DNA from: Thermococcus thermotolerans
GTDB taxonomy: Archaea > Methanobacteriota_B > Thermococci > Thermococcales > Thermococcaceae
DNA length: 64,000 bases
Reading direction: 5' to 3'
Assembly: GCF_024707485.1 (NCBI RefSeq)
Contig: NZ_CP102602.1
Location: 1,674,001-1,738,000, forward strand
Shown here piece after piece: positions 51,167 through 60,550 of the stretch (its first letter is position 1; every line of letters begins with the position of its first letter). Position numbers and translations under genes: made by a program. The notes under the pieces were generated by a model. The model was not told the DNA's origin. It saw only the letters and a list, made by a program, of their open reading frames with translations, and ran no database searches.

Positions 51167-52411
51167 TCACCTCCTAATAATCCTATCGGGGCGCTCAGTT
51201 ATCTCGGTAATTCTCTCAACTGCATTCAGGATTCGTTCGAGTTCTTCTTCGGTAATGTTGTATTGGGAGAATACATCTTGAATTAGGTTGGGGGCGACTT
51301 TAAACAGCTCTCCCCACTGTTTTATTCCTAGCTTTGCCTTGATTTCGTCTTCATGTTCTTCAAGCTCCTGAATTTTATGGGGAGGCAATTTAGCGTATTC
51401 CAGAAACGCCGAGAGCGTGAGATTCCTGAGTATGGTCTTCGTTAGCTCTTCCTTGATAGTCTCAAGGCTACGAGGGTGGTACTTTTCGAGAAGGCTTAGT
51501 GCTTCCTCGCTGAACTTTCCAAACGGGATTTCAGCAGCAGAAAATGGGAAGACTATTAAGACGCCTTCTGCGGGATCCCATTGCTCGAAATCTTTTATAA
51601 TCGCTTGAATTACCTCCTTTTCTTGACTATTTGGCAAATTCAACATTATACGGTTAAGTTCTGCCTTGAGCTTTTTCTTAAGCTTGTTGGCATAGTTGAG
51701 GTATTCTTCTTGGAAGACTCTAGCTAAGTCTTTGGGAGAAATTCGAAGTTCCTGTGGAAACACTATCAAATGGAAGGGTTCTGGAGGACTACTTTTAAAT
51801 AGGGGAGCAGAAAACCTGCCATACTCCTCCTTTAAGAACTCTGAAAACGGAGATTTGTTCATAAGGACATCTTGAAGGAGCCTCCAAATAGTGCTCTTAT
51901 TTTCGTCACTTAGCTCAATACCCTGGGCCTTTGGTAGTTTTTCAAGAAGGTAGCCTCTCTTCTTCGTATCGCGTTTTAGATTAAAGCCCCTACCCTTCTC
52001 ATAAACTATAAAAGCGGAGTCCTTACCGTATTTCTTCTCCCATCTCTTCGTTATGTCACTGACTGAAACTTTTCCATAACGTACGAGAATATAAAACAGC
52101 TCTTGTAACTCCTTCAGCTGTTCATTTAACTTCTCTAAGTGCTTGGCTCTCTTCTGAAGAGTTTCTTTGTCTTGTTCCAGCTGTTTGATTTGTTTTTCAT
52201 ATCTCTCTTTTTCGTTAAGCCAAGTTTGATTGGAGGTCTCAGAACTTTGCTCGAAGAGATAGTACAATCCAAAAAGCAAAACAAAAGTCACGAAAATTAT
52301 CAAGGCAGACACCAGGATATTCCCATAATAGACTCCAAACACCCCTCCGCCTATTATTCCCACGAGTGCTATCACAGTATTTAGAAAGGCTCTTTTTGTT
52401 GTCAACTTCAT
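51167..52411 (-). CDS. Membrane-anchored coiled-coil protein in the type I R-M operon
   Basis: A 414-residue protein. Two membrane helices (residues 10-30 and 33-52) are followed by a coiled coil (QTWLNEKERYEKQIKQLEQD onward, to about residue 105), then a segment like a winged helix (YGKVSVSDITKRWEKKYG), and a C-terminal alpha/beta part with LIVFPQELRI and VLIVFPFSAAEI. No catalytic motif is recognised. Its ATG overlaps the hsdS stop (ATGA), so it is made with the restriction system, yet it is not a known subunit. Codon use is A/T-rich. It could tether or sense for the system; this is inference from position. Confidence 0.7.
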   Translation of the reverse strand: MKLTTKRAFLNTVIALVGIIGGGVFGVYYGNILVSALIIFVTFVLLFGLYYLFEQSSETSNQTWLNEKERYEKQIKQLEQDKETLQKRAKHLEKLNEQLKELQELFYILVRYGKVSVSDITKRWEKKYGKDSAFIVYEKGRGFNLKRDTKKRGYLLEKLPKAQGIELSDENKSTIWRLLQDVLMNKSPFSEFLKEEYGRFSAPLFKSSPPEPFHLIVFPQELRISPKDLARVFQEEYLNYANKLKKKLKAELNRIMLNLPNSQEKEVIQAIIKDFEQWDPAEGVLIVFPFSAAEIPFGKFSEEALSLLEKYHPRSLETIKEELTKTILRNLTLSAFLEYAKLPPHKIQELEEHEDEIKAKLGIKQWGELFKVAPNLIQDVFSQYNITEEELERILNAVERITEITERPDRIIRR

Positions 52412-53712
52412 AACTCACCTCTAAACGCCCTGTCGAGTATCGCGGGAAAGAGTCTTTCTAACTCTTTTTCACGCTCCTCGTAGAGCTTTACCAGCCTCTG
52501 GGCGCGCTCGCTAATTGAATCGAGGTAGGCGACAATGCGCTTTTGTTCTTCGAGGGGCGGGAGGGGGATTTTAAGTTTCAGCACGGCTTCTTTAGGTACT
52601 CTTTGTCTTCCTGTTGTTCCAAGCATTTGGTCTTCGAGGGTTTTTCTCGCGTACTTGCTTCTCAGGATGTAGAAGAGATACATTCTGTCTAGTGAATTGG
52701 TATCTTTTATGTATATTGGATAAACTTCGGTTGTCGCCAGTGCAAAGCCATTTGGGACATTTTCAGGTACCATCCCCTGCTTTCCGTTCTCGAATGATGG
52801 TGTTATTTTGGCTAAGAGGATATCTCCCGGTTCAGAATAAGAATAACTCTTAATATTTGCTGGTTCTCTGATTTCATAGCGTGCAAAAATCCCGTTTTCG
52901 GGTATCAGTTCCATTGGGATAAACGCGATACTGTCAAATTGAGAGAGCTTTTTCTTTACCCCTGCGTTTCCCCGAATTCCGGCTACTTTTTCAATCTTTT
53001 TCCACTCCCATCCCCGCTCCTCCGCCTTCGAGAAGACCTCGTGCAGAGCTGAGGCCATCAGCCTTTCCGCTTCCTCCCTCGCTTCCCTCGCGAGCCTCTT
53101 TGCCTCCTCAAGGCGCCTGCTCACCTCGTCGAGCTTGGCGACGATGCGTTTTTGTTCGGAGAGAGGAGGGATGGGGGTAAGAATGCGGGAAAGTTCCTTA
53201 GCATTTATGCCTTTCCTAAGTTTATCTCCCATTTCCTCTCTGATATTTACCCAATAATAGGGTGTTTGAGCGAAATAAAACACAAACTTGGGGAATATTT
53301 CAGGTTTTGTGACTTTCAGCCTGATTAGATATGAAGCAAAAACAGCATCTACCTCTTGATCAATGTATGTTGCCTTCCCTGTGGTTGCTCCAATTCTTGC
53401 AAATAACAAATCCCCTACCTCTAGATGATATTTTTCAAAATCTCTTTCAGAAATCTCGCAAAATGGAACCTTCAGCCAGTTTATTTTTCCGTTTTCATCA
53501 ATGTCAGTTATTCTCAGGAATTTTACTCCTGTGTTTTTATTCGTTGCTGAGGCTGTATAACCATATTCAAACTTTCCTAAGTCCCCAAGCCTCACCCATC
53601 TCCAGCCTTCCGGGAGCTCCCAGGGGCCTTTGAGCCCCCTTGACTTGGAGTTTTCCTTTTTCGGCTGGGTCTTCTTCGAACTCATGAACTCCGTGAGTGG
53701 CTTCTCCCTCAT
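52408..53712 (-). CDS. hsdS: Type I restriction-modification specificity subunit
   Basis: A 434-residue HsdS with two target-recognition domains in tandem. Each begins with a family phrase (ELPEGWRWVRLGDLG and the later WEWKKIEKVAGIRGN) and ends with the conserved helix start PPLSEQKRIVAKLDEV or PPLEEQKRIVAYLDSI. The long helices after these set the distance between the two half-sites. The recognised DNA cannot be predicted. It overlaps hsdM by four bases. Confidence 0.93.
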   Translation of the reverse strand: MREKPLTEFMSSKKTQPKKENSKSRGLKGPWELPEGWRWVRLGDLGKFEYGYTASATNKNTGVKFLRITDIDENGKINWLKVPFCEISERDFEKYHLEVGDLLFARIGATTGKATYIDQEVDAVFASYLIRLKVTKPEIFPKFVFYFAQTPYYWVNIREEMGDKLRKGINAKELSRILTPIPPLSEQKRIVAKLDEVSRRLEEAKRLAREAREEAERLMASALHEVFSKAEERGWEWKKIEKVAGIRGNAGVKKKLSQFDSIAFIPMELIPENGIFARYEIREPANIKSYSYSEPGDILLAKITPSFENGKQGMVPENVPNGFALATTEVYPIYIKDTNSLDRMYLFYILRSKYARKTLEDQMLGTTGRQRVPKEAVLKLKIPLPPLEEQKRIVAYLDSISERAQRLVKLYEEREKELERLFPAILDRAFRGEL

Positions 53713-55205
53713 GGCTTCTCACCGAGGACGGATTTGATTTCCCTTAAAAGCTCGCTTATCCTCTTCTCTTTCTCCTCAAGGCTTGCTATAATCTCTTCGG
53801 GCGCTGGGTACTCTATCGTTAGCCTCCTGTTCGGGTTCCTTGCGCTCAAATCGTAGTCCCTCTCCTTAACCTCGTCTATGCTCACCACCCACGAGTTCTC
53901 GGAGAGGGCTTTCTTCTTCCACTCCTCGTCGCCGGTTTCGAGGTACTTCCTCCACGCCTCGAACTTTTCGAGTGCGTCTTTGAGGTCTTCATCCCTAATC
54001 GGGTTCGCCCTCGTGTAGTTCTTTCCGTTGGGCGGGACGAGCTCGTAGTACCAGATTTCCTTCGTGGGTTTTCCGCGCTCGAAGAAGAGCAAACTGGTTT
54101 TTGGCCCAGTTCCGCCCTTGGGCGAGATGTTGGCGAAGGCTCCCTGGGGGAGGCTGACTATCGCGAAGACGTTGTTCTTCTCAAGGAGGTCTTTTCTAAC
54201 CCTCACGTAGGCCTTGGTAACGTTGGAAAGAACCCCGTCCGGCAGGACTATGCCCACCCTGCCCCCGGGCTTCACCTTTCTCATTACGTATTGGAGCGCC
54301 GCCAGCTCGGTCGAGCGGGTTCTAACGATTAAGTTTTGGAGGTTGGATTCCTTTATTTTACCCCCAAATGGTGGGTTCGTGAGTATTACGTCGTAGAGCT
54401 CGCCCGGATTGTGCAGGTCCTCGCTGAAGGTGTCGGTCTTCACGAGCTTCGCATTGACCCCGTGCAAAAGCGTGTTCATGTTGGCTATTAAATAGGGCTG
54501 GGCCTTGAGTTCCTGGCCGTGGAAGGCCTTCTCCAGCTTCCTGAGGTCTTCAACGGTTTTGGCCTGTTCGTACATATGGTTGTAGGCCTCAACCAAAAAG
54601 CCACCCGAACCGCAGAATGGGTCGAAGACACTCTCGCCAATTTTTGGATCGACGACCTTAACCATGAACCTGACGATGGGCCTGGGGGTGTAGTACTCGC
54701 CGGCCGCCCCTCCTTCGCGGCCCATGAGCATCAGGGTCTCCTCGTAGAGCTGGGACATTATCTGCGTGTCTTCCTCGTCGGTCCTTATGTCCTCGATGTT
54801 TTGGAATATCTCAAGCAGGTTGTGGGGGTCGTGGACTTTAAGGGTCACGTTGGAGAATATCTCCCCTATCTTGTTCAGCTCGTCGCTCCCGCCGAGGGAG
54901 CTGAGATACGGCCAGAGCTCGTTCGCTATGAAGTCGTAGAAGGCCTTTACGTCCTTTACCCTCCCCAGGCTGTCAACGCCGAAGCGCTTCGGCCAGTTGT
55001 GGAAGAGGTACTCCTCCTTTATCACCGGGCTGTACCGCTCACCCCTCAGCTCGGCCTCAAGCTTTCTCTCCTCTTCCCTATCGCTCAGGATTTTAAGGAA
55101 AAGCATCCATGAGAGCTGTTCAACGTAATCGAGAATTGAAAGCCCTTCGGCTCGCATTATCTCGTAGATGTGTTCGATTCTATTGGCTAAGGTCTGCCTC
55201 TCCAT
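53709..55205 (-). CDS. hsdM: Type I restriction-modification methylase subunit
   Basis: A 498-residue adenine-N6 methylase. The N-terminal helical domain (SILDYVEQLSWMLFLKILSD) is typical. GEYYTPRP precedes motif I (FDPFCGSGGFLV, near residue 196), and motif IV is NPPFGG (near 276). It modifies the host site and, with HsdS and HsdR, forms the cutting complex. ATG 55205 lies three bases after the hsdR stop with GGAGGGATGATGA before it. Confidence 0.95.
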   Translation of the reverse strand: MERQTLANRIEHIYEIMRAEGLSILDYVEQLSWMLFLKILSDREEERKLEAELRGERYSPVIKEEYLFHNWPKRFGVDSLGRVKDVKAFYDFIANELWPYLSSLGGSDELNKIGEIFSNVTLKVHDPHNLLEIFQNIEDIRTDEEDTQIMSQLYEETLMLMGREGGAAGEYYTPRPIVRFMVKVVDPKIGESVFDPFCGSGGFLVEAYNHMYEQAKTVEDLRKLEKAFHGQELKAQPYLIANMNTLLHGVNAKLVKTDTFSEDLHNPGELYDVILTNPPFGGKIKESNLQNLIVRTRSTELAALQYVMRKVKPGGRVGIVLPDGVLSNVTKAYVRVRKDLLEKNNVFAIVSLPQGAFANISPKGGTGPKTSLLFFERGKPTKEIWYYELVPPNGKNYTRANPIRDEDLKDALEKFEAWRKYLETGDEEWKKKALSENSWVVSIDEVKERDYDLSARNPNRRLTIEYPAPEEIIASLEEKEKRISELLREIKSVLGEKP

Positions 55206-55208
55206 TCA

Positions 55209-57737
55209 TCATCCCTCCATTAAATCAGCGTACAGGCCCTTTTCAATCTCTTCCAGAACTTTGCGGAGACCTTTCCCTCCGCCAAAGATTCTGGCTATGC
55301 CCTTCAGCCCGCCGTAGGCCTTGAACTCTGGAAGTTCAAAAACCCTTGGGTCTTCAATCTCGCTCAGGCCGTAGAGGCGGTAGTGGTCTATGAGGTCGAG
55401 TATTATTTCCCTGCCCTTCTCACCGAACTTGTTCATGAACTCCCTCTTCAGCTCAAGGAACAGGTGCGCCCTCTCGTCCCTCGAAACTATGGGAGCGTCG
55501 AAGAGGAGGTTCGCCAGCAGGTCGAACTCATCCGCCTCTGGAACCTTCTCGATGAGCGAGAGCAACTTGAGGTCTATGCCCGCTTTTTTCAGGTCTTCCT
55601 TAAATCTGAGCCTCGCTTTTCTGTCCAGCCAGATCTTCTTGAGGTCGGCCAGGCTGGCTATTCTTCTCCTTACCTGCTCTTTGGTGTACTTCACGTACTC
55701 CGCCTCAAGAACCCTGTTGCCTCTGATTTCTATCTTTATCTTGTTCTCCTCCTGGATGTAGACGTTGATACCCCTAACCGTTATCGGTGCCTTGTTTTCC
55801 GGCTTCAGCTTCCTGAGCGTTACCGTGGCTTGGTTATCCGGTCTTGGAAATGTCGAGACGTAGGTTTTCTTTGGCCTGTACCCGCTCGCCCTTATGTCGA
55901 CGAGTACCGCCTCCCTCGGAACGTTGCTCAGAAAAATCCTCCCATCGTCGTCCGCGACCACATGAACGGGCTTCCCGGGCTTAACGTGAACCACAACGTC
56001 GGCACCCTTCACGGGTTTTAGGGTTTCATCATCAACTATGAGCATGTTAAGATACCAGTCCGTCGGCCGGTCTCTATCCGGTTTGAACTTCGGAACGTCC
56101 CAGCTGTCGAACAGCCTCGTTGCTCCTGTAAAGTCTATTATCCTAAAGGTGAACTTTCGGGTTCTGTCGTACAGCCTTGAGGCTCTTCCGATTATCTGAT
56201 GGAACTCGACCTTTGAGCCCACATGCTTCAGGAAGATTATGTTTCTTATCGGCGGAACGTCTATCCCCGTGCTCAACACGTCAACGGTCGTTGCCACAGC
56301 TGGAAACATCTCCTCCGCGTTTGCAAAGCTGTTCTTCAAGACCCTGTGGGCTTCAGGGTCGTCCGAGATTATCGGATAGGCGTAGTTGTCAACGCGGAAC
56401 TTTGGGTTGAAATAGTTGTTGAGAAGTGCCGCAACTTCTCTCGCGTGCCTCTGAGTTGGGCAGAAAATAACGGTTTTGGCGAATGGGTCTGTGTCCTCAA
56501 GGAACTTCGCTATCCATTCAACTATCGCCCTCGTCCTGTCCAGCAGGATTATGGTTTTTTCGAACTCCTCCGATGTATAATATTCCTTTAGCTCGGCTCC
56601 TTCGGGTATCTCAAGCTGAACGCCTGCGCTCTTGAGCTCTTTGAAGGTTATTCTGCCCTTCTTGTCCACATTGGTGTACACTCTTATGATTTCCTCGGGC
56701 GGGGCAAGATAGCCGTCTTCTATCCCCTGGGCGAGCGTGTATTCATAGACTGGCTCTCCAAAGTAGCGATAAACGTCCACGTTATCGCTCCTCTTGGGCG
56801 TTGCCGTCAAGCCGAGGTGTATGGCATTCCCAAAGTACTTCAGGATGTCGTGCCACCGTTTCCATCCGGAGCGGTGGCACTCGTCTATTATGACGAGGTC
56901 GAAGTAGTCTGGATCAAAATGCTGGTAGACCCTCTTACCGTTTTTCTCAGAGTACAGGGTCTGATAAGTGGCGAAATAAACATCCTTGGCAAAGTTTATG
57001 TTGTCCCCCTTGAGCTCCCAGCGAGCGTTTCCAAATGCCTCAAATGCGTTGTACGCCTGCCCTCTCAGGTAGACCCTATCTACCACAAAGAGTATCTTCT
57101 TCAAAAAGCCGCTCTTGTAGAGCTTCCACGCTATCTGAAACGCGACGAACGTCTTTCCACTCCCAGTCGCCATGGTCAGGAGCAGACGCTTTCTCCCGAG
57201 GAGTATCTCTTCGATTGCACGCCTAACGGCGACTTCCTGATAATAGCGGGGCTTTTTGTCGCGAATATAGAACGGGACTTCGAGGGGGTTTGATTTCACC
57301 CGTTTTATTGCCTCGTCGAGGCCTTTTCTCTTTGTGTATTTCTCCCATAGTTCTTTCGGTTCAGGGAACTCATCCAGTTCTCTGGTCTGCTTTGTGAAGA
57401 AGTCATACTCAACTATCTTCAGCCCATTGGTGGCGTATGCGAAAGGGGCATCGAGGGCTTTTGCATACCCTTTCGCCTGCTCCAGCCCTAAGTATGGATC
57501 CCCACTTGCCTTTTTTGCCTCCACAACGGCTATTATATGTCCCTGGAAGTTCGGGTAGAATAGAACGTAGTCTGCCCTCTTGGGAGACGTCCTGCTTCCG
57601 TCATTGTTGAGGATTCTGCCCACAGAGATAACGTACTCTCGCCTGATTTTATCTTCATCCCATCCGCTCTCGTGGAGCTTTGGGTCAATCAGCTTACTTC
57701 TGGTGTCGGCTTCAGTGTAATCTGAATACCCCCGCAT
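55209..57737 (-). CDS. hsdR: Type I restriction endonuclease subunit with an inserted beta domain
   Basis: An 842-residue motor-nuclease. The nuclease site has RADYVLFY and VEAKK (near residue 70), Walker A is ATGSGKT (near 193), and the DEAH-box-like motif is IDECHRSG (near 284); GLTATPKR and GRASRLYDR are later helicase motifs. Residues about 566-646 (VKGADVVVHV, DDDGRIFLSNVP, VDIRASGYRPKK) read like a carboxypeptidase-regulatory/Ig-like beta domain, which is unusual in HsdR. A TATA (GTTATATATT) near 57770 gives a very short leader before ATG 57737. First gene of the operon. Confidence 0.93.
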   Translation of the reverse strand: MRGYSDYTEADTRSKLIDPKLHESGWDEDKIRREYVISVGRILNNDGSRTSPKRADYVLFYPNFQGHIIAVVEAKKASGDPYLGLEQAKGYAKALDAPFAYATNGLKIVEYDFFTKQTRELDEFPEPKELWEKYTKRKGLDEAIKRVKSNPLEVPFYIRDKKPRYYQEVAVRRAIEEILLGRKRLLLTMATGSGKTFVAFQIAWKLYKSGFLKKILFVVDRVYLRGQAYNAFEAFGNARWELKGDNINFAKDVYFATYQTLYSEKNGKRVYQHFDPDYFDLVIIDECHRSGWKRWHDILKYFGNAIHLGLTATPKRSDNVDVYRYFGEPVYEYTLAQGIEDGYLAPPEEIIRVYTNVDKKGRITFKELKSAGVQLEIPEGAELKEYYTSEEFEKTIILLDRTRAIVEWIAKFLEDTDPFAKTVIFCPTQRHAREVAALLNNYFNPKFRVDNYAYPIISDDPEAHRVLKNSFANAEEMFPAVATTVDVLSTGIDVPPIRNIIFLKHVGSKVEFHQIIGRASRLYDRTRKFTFRIIDFTGATRLFDSWDVPKFKPDRDRPTDWYLNMLIVDDETLKPVKGADVVVHVKPGKPVHVVADDDGRIFLSNVPREAVLVDIRASGYRPKKTYVSTFPRPDNQATVTLRKLKPENKAPITVRGINVYIQEENKIKIEIRGNRVLEAEYVKYTKEQVRRRIASLADLKKIWLDRKARLRFKEDLKKAGIDLKLLSLIEKVPEADEFDLLANLLFDAPIVSRDERAHLFLELKREFMNKFGEKGREIILDLIDHYRLYGLSEIEDPRVFELPEFKAYGGLKGIARIFGGGKGLRKVLEEIEKGLYADLMEG

Positions 57738-57893
57738 GGTTCAAAACCCATAATCTGTGACCATACGGAATATATAACGTTTACTTCTGGGCATGGGGTG
57801 GAGGTTTTATGGATGTTACTCCCTTATGAACCTGTCTTAGAGATCCAACACTCTTTAAAACCCTGGCAATTATATCCATCCGGTGAAGTCAAG

Positions 57894-58421
57894 ATGGCAT
57901 GGAAAGACAAGCTCGGCTTGGTGCACATCTACACCGGCAACGGAAAGGGGAAGACGACGGCCGCCTTTGGTCTGGCCGTCAGGATGCTCGGCTCGGGAGG
58001 AAAGGTCATCATCCTCCAGTTCATGAAGGCTCCCAATGTGTACGGCGAGCAGAAGAAGATAGCTGAGTGCGGCGCGGTCATAGAGTCCTTCGGTTTACCT
58101 AAGTTCGTCCACGGGAAACCTGAACCGGACGACATAGAGGCGGCGAAGAAGGCCCTGGAGCGCGCGAAGGAGGTCGTCTCAAGCGGCGAATGGGATTTAG
58201 TAGTTCTCGACGAAATCTGCGTCGCCCTCGGTTTCGGAATGCTCGACGTCAAGGAGGTTGAGGAGCTCATCAGGAACAGAGCGCCCCACACCGAACTGGT
58301 CTTAACCGGCCGCTACTGCCCAGAGGAGCTGTTCAAATTAGCGGACTACGTCACCGAGATGAGGGAGATAAAGCACCCCTACCAGAGGGGTATCCTCGCC
58401 AGGAGGGGCGTGGAGTTCTGA
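57894..58421 (+). CDS. cobO: Corrinoid adenosyltransferase (CobA/CobO type)
   Basis: A 175-residue P-loop enzyme that adenosylates cob(I)alamin or its precursors. TGNGKGKTTAAFGLAVR is the CobA-type Walker A, and DLVVLDEICVAL the Walker B. RYCPEELFKLADYVTEM is also typical. ATG 57894 follows GGTGAAG; the reading from 57798 crosses the TATA-like CTCTTTAAAA (57851-57860). It is divergent from the hsdR promoter. Archaea use it for B12 salvage. Confidence 0.93.
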   Translation: MAWKDKLGLVHIYTGNGKGKTTAAFGLAVRMLGSGGKVIILQFMKAPNVYGEQKKIAECGAVIESFGLPKFVHGKPEPDDIEAAKKALERAKEVVSSGEWDLVVLDEICVALGFGMLDVKEVEELIRNRAPHTELVLTGRYCPEELFKLADYVTEMREIKHPYQRGILARRGVEF

Positions 58422-58538
58422 CTCCACGCTCTATTTCTCGCCAGGTTTCGACGTTGACCGAAAAGTTTTTTAGTTAGGAAAGCTTAAGATAACCCGAGGA
58501 GATTTTAGTAACAATTCTTTAGAAAAGGGGGTGATAGA

Positions 58539-58790
58539 ATGAGCGAGCTCATCGGCCAGATCGTGCAGGTTCTCAAGGAGCAGGTCGTCCAGGACACCGT
58601 TGTCCCCAGGAACATAAGGCGCGCCGCCGAGCAGGCCATAGAGGCCCTCCTCGACGAGAGCAAGGAGCCGGCCGTCAGGGCCGCCGATGCGATAGCCATC
58701 CTTGAGGAGATAAGCGAGGACCCGAACATGCCGATGCACACGAGGACGATCATCTGGGAGGTCCTCGGTGCCCTTGAGCAGGTCAAGTGA
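58539..58790 (+). CDS. UPF0147 family protein
   Basis: An 83-residue all-helical acidic protein, [20 protein letters not shown] and [20 protein letters not shown], matching the conserved archaeal UPF0147 family. The function is not known. GGGGGTGATAG precedes ATG 58539. A TATA-like TTTTTTAG lies near 58465. It is expressed alone. Confidence 0.9.
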   Translation: MSELIGQIVQVLKEQVVQDTVVPRNIRRAAEQAIEALLDESKEPAVRAADAIAILEEISEDPNMPMHTRTIIWEVLGALEQVK

Positions 58791-58842
58791 GCGTTTTCTT
58801 TTTACGCTCATTTCCTGCGCTTTCGGGTGGATAAAAAAAGGG

Positions 58843-59400
58843 CTATTTTCTGCCCAGATGCCAGAGCTTCGCGCTCTCCTCCACCAGTTCGGCCTTGTAG
58901 AACGCCTCCCGCAAGGTTCTTCCGACGGTCACTATGCCGTGCCGCTCCATTATTACAGCGTCCGACTGGAGTATGGCATCCGCCACGACATCGGCCAGCT
59001 CCTGGGTTCCTGCAGGTCGGAACGGGGCTATCGGGATTCTCTTCAGGTATATCTCCGCTTCGGGGGTCATTATCGGCAGCTCCCAGTCGATTAGGGATGT
59101 TGCGGCTATTGCATAGGGGGGATGGAGGTGCGCTATGGCTTTGACGTCCGGCCGGCTCCTGTACACGGCCAGGTGAAGCCTGTACTCGGAGGAAGGCCTG
59201 ACGCCCGAAATCTGTCTCCCGTTCATGTCTATAACGGCCACCTGCTCCCGAGTCATGTCGTCCATCACAGCCCCCGTGGCCTTGATGAAGACGAGGTTTC
59301 CCTTCCTGATGCTCAGGTTTCCGCCAAAGGCGGCGGTAAGTCCCCTCTCGTGGGCCAGTCTGGAGTATTTAACAAGCTGGGTTTTGATTGTCCTGCTCAT
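58843..59400 (-). CDS. Class II aldolase (L-fuculose-1-phosphate aldolase type)
   Basis: A 185-residue zinc aldolase of the class II/adducin family. TAAFGGNLSIRK, HLHPPYAIAATS and MERHGIVTVG carry the metal histidines and substrate loop. In archaea this protein makes or splits short sugar phosphates and has been linked to methylthioribulose-type salvage, so the natural substrate is open. It ends 52 bases from the UPF0147 gene on the other strand and starts nine bases after the hicA stop. Confidence 0.85.
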   Translation of the reverse strand: MSRTIKTQLVKYSRLAHERGLTAAFGGNLSIRKGNLVFIKATGAVMDDMTREQVAVIDMNGRQISGVRPSSEYRLHLAVYRSRPDVKAIAHLHPPYAIAATSLIDWELPIMTPEAEIYLKRIPIAPFRPAGTQELADVVADAILQSDAVIMERHGIVTVGRTLREAFYKAELVEESAKLWHLGRK

Positions 59401-59409
59401 GGTTTCACC

Positions 59410-59658
59410 TCAAAGCTTTTTGAGAATCTCAATCAATTCCTCACGGGGAATCCCGTTCCAGAGGGATACTTTGTTAAGGATGTCTTTGAGGGTTCCTTTG
59501 GCTATCTCGTCATGATACGGAATCGTTATCTTATGCGTTCCCAGCGGGGTTCTTTTCTCAAGTCTGACGTGGCTTCCGCGCTGTCTTACAACGGTGTATC
59601 CAAGCCTTTTGAGGAGTTTTATCAACTTCTCGCCGCTAACTACTGGCAGTTTGCTCAA
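59410..59658 (-). CDS. hicA: HicA-type mRNA interferase toxin
   Basis: An 82-residue HicA. KLPVVSGEKLIKLLKRLGY opens the dsRBD-like fold, and the catalytic histidine is in RQRGSHVRL. It cuts mRNA when HicB is lost. The best start is a TTG at 59658, preceded by GAGGTG at seven bases, inside the end of hicB. A TTG at 59673 is also in frame. It is coupled to hicB and followed closely by the aldolase gene. Confidence 0.88.
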   Translation of the reverse strand: MSKLPVVSGEKLIKLLKRLGYTVVRQRGSHVRLEKRTPLGTHKITIPYHDEIAKGTLKDILNKVSLWNGIPREELIEILKKL

Positions 59659-59860
59659 CTCTGGACACCTCAAACTCCGAGAGCGTCATGACAATTATTT
59701 TCTCTCCTCTCTCGATCTCCTCCTCGAAATGAAGCTCCACAGCCTCCTGGAGGTTTTCCATCAACTCATCTAGGGTTTTTCCCTGAGTGAAAATGTCCTC
59801 GTTAATTCCTCTGGCACACCAGTACTCCCCATCGAAATACACGTCAAACTTTACTATCAT
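59636..59860 (-). CDS. hicB: HicB-type antitoxin
   Basis: A 74-residue HicB with FDVYFDGEYWCARGINEDIF and GKTLDELMENLQEAVELHFE, the RNase H-like fold of the family. It lacks the C-terminal DNA-binding part of longer HicB proteins, so it may not autoregulate. GGGGAGTGTG precedes ATG 59860. The order antitoxin-toxin with an overlap is normal. Confidence 0.88.
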   Translation of the reverse strand: MIVKFDVYFDGEYWCARGINEDIFTQGKTLDELMENLQEAVELHFEEEIERGEKIIVMTLSEFEVSRVEQTASS

Positions 59861-59895
59861 CACACTCCCCTGGGAATGGTTCTTTCTCTTGGTAC

Positions 59896-60474
59896 TTAAC
59901 CTTTTACCCTCACACCGTAGCCGCAGTCCTGACAGCGGGCCTTCTCCCCCTTCCAGGCGAGCTCCCCGCCGCAGACGGGGCAGGTGTGAACGTCACCCTC
60001 GCCCCTCCACCGCTCGTACGTCTCGCGGGCTATGACGAGGAAGAGCCCATCTTCATCCTCCTCGAAGTGCCCTAAGACCGGGTTGCTCTCCAGTTCAAGG
60101 GTTTTCCCGTCTATGATTATCGGTTCGATGCCTATGTTTCCCTCGTATTCGAGGTCGTTGGTCGGGAGGATCTCCACGACGAACGCCCCGAGCTTTTTGT
60201 CGTTGTAGGCTATGACCTCCAGCGCATCGCTGAGCTCGCCGCTGGAGGAGATGACGTCAACCACCAGCGTCTCCCCCCGTGGGAAAGCGAGGGCTATGAG
60301 GAACCTGCTCCTGTAGAGGGCCAACCCCCGGTCGAGACAGCTCTCCTCCATTCCGAGACTTTTCAGCATCCCGCGGAGCTCGTCACCGTCCGGCAACCTG
60401 CCCTCGCGCATTATGAACTCCCCTATTCCCTTCGCGAGCGGCATGGCGAGTGTAACAGGTTCGTAGAGCCTCAT
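59896..60474 (-). CDS. Hypothetical protein with C-terminal zinc ribbon
   Basis: A 192-residue protein. The last 30 residues hold CPVCGGEL and CQDCGYG, a four-cysteine zinc ribbon. The rest is a mixed alpha/beta domain with IEPIIIDGKTLELESN. No enzyme motif is visible. GGGGTGGG precedes ATG 60474. It is divergent from tRNA-Tyr. Confidence 0.75.
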   Translation of the reverse strand: MRLYEPVTLAMPLAKGIGEFIMREGRLPDGDELRGMLKSLGMEESCLDRGLALYRSRFLIALAFPRGETLVVDVISSSGELSDALEVIAYNDKKLGAFVVEILPTNDLEYEGNIGIEPIIIDGKTLELESNPVLGHFEEDEDGLFLVIARETYERWRGEGDVHTCPVCGGELAWKGEKARCQDCGYGVRVKG

Positions 60475-60504
60475 GTTCCCACCCCAATTACCTCGGGAGA
60501 AAAA

Positions 60505-60513
60505 TTTATAAAC
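60505..60513 (+). promoter_or_regulatory. TATA box of the tRNA-Tyr gene
   Basis: TTTATAAAC lies about 40 bases before the tRNA 5' end, so a short leader of 10-15 bases would be removed by RNase P. Confidence 0.65.
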
Positions 60514-60550
60514 CTACCCGGGGGATTATGGAACGGGCTGCCTGTAGGGT

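Noticed and set aside
57738-57755. GTTCAAAAC before hsdR as a SurR site
   Set aside because: Only the six-base core matches and no third GTT or AAC is at the right distance on either side.
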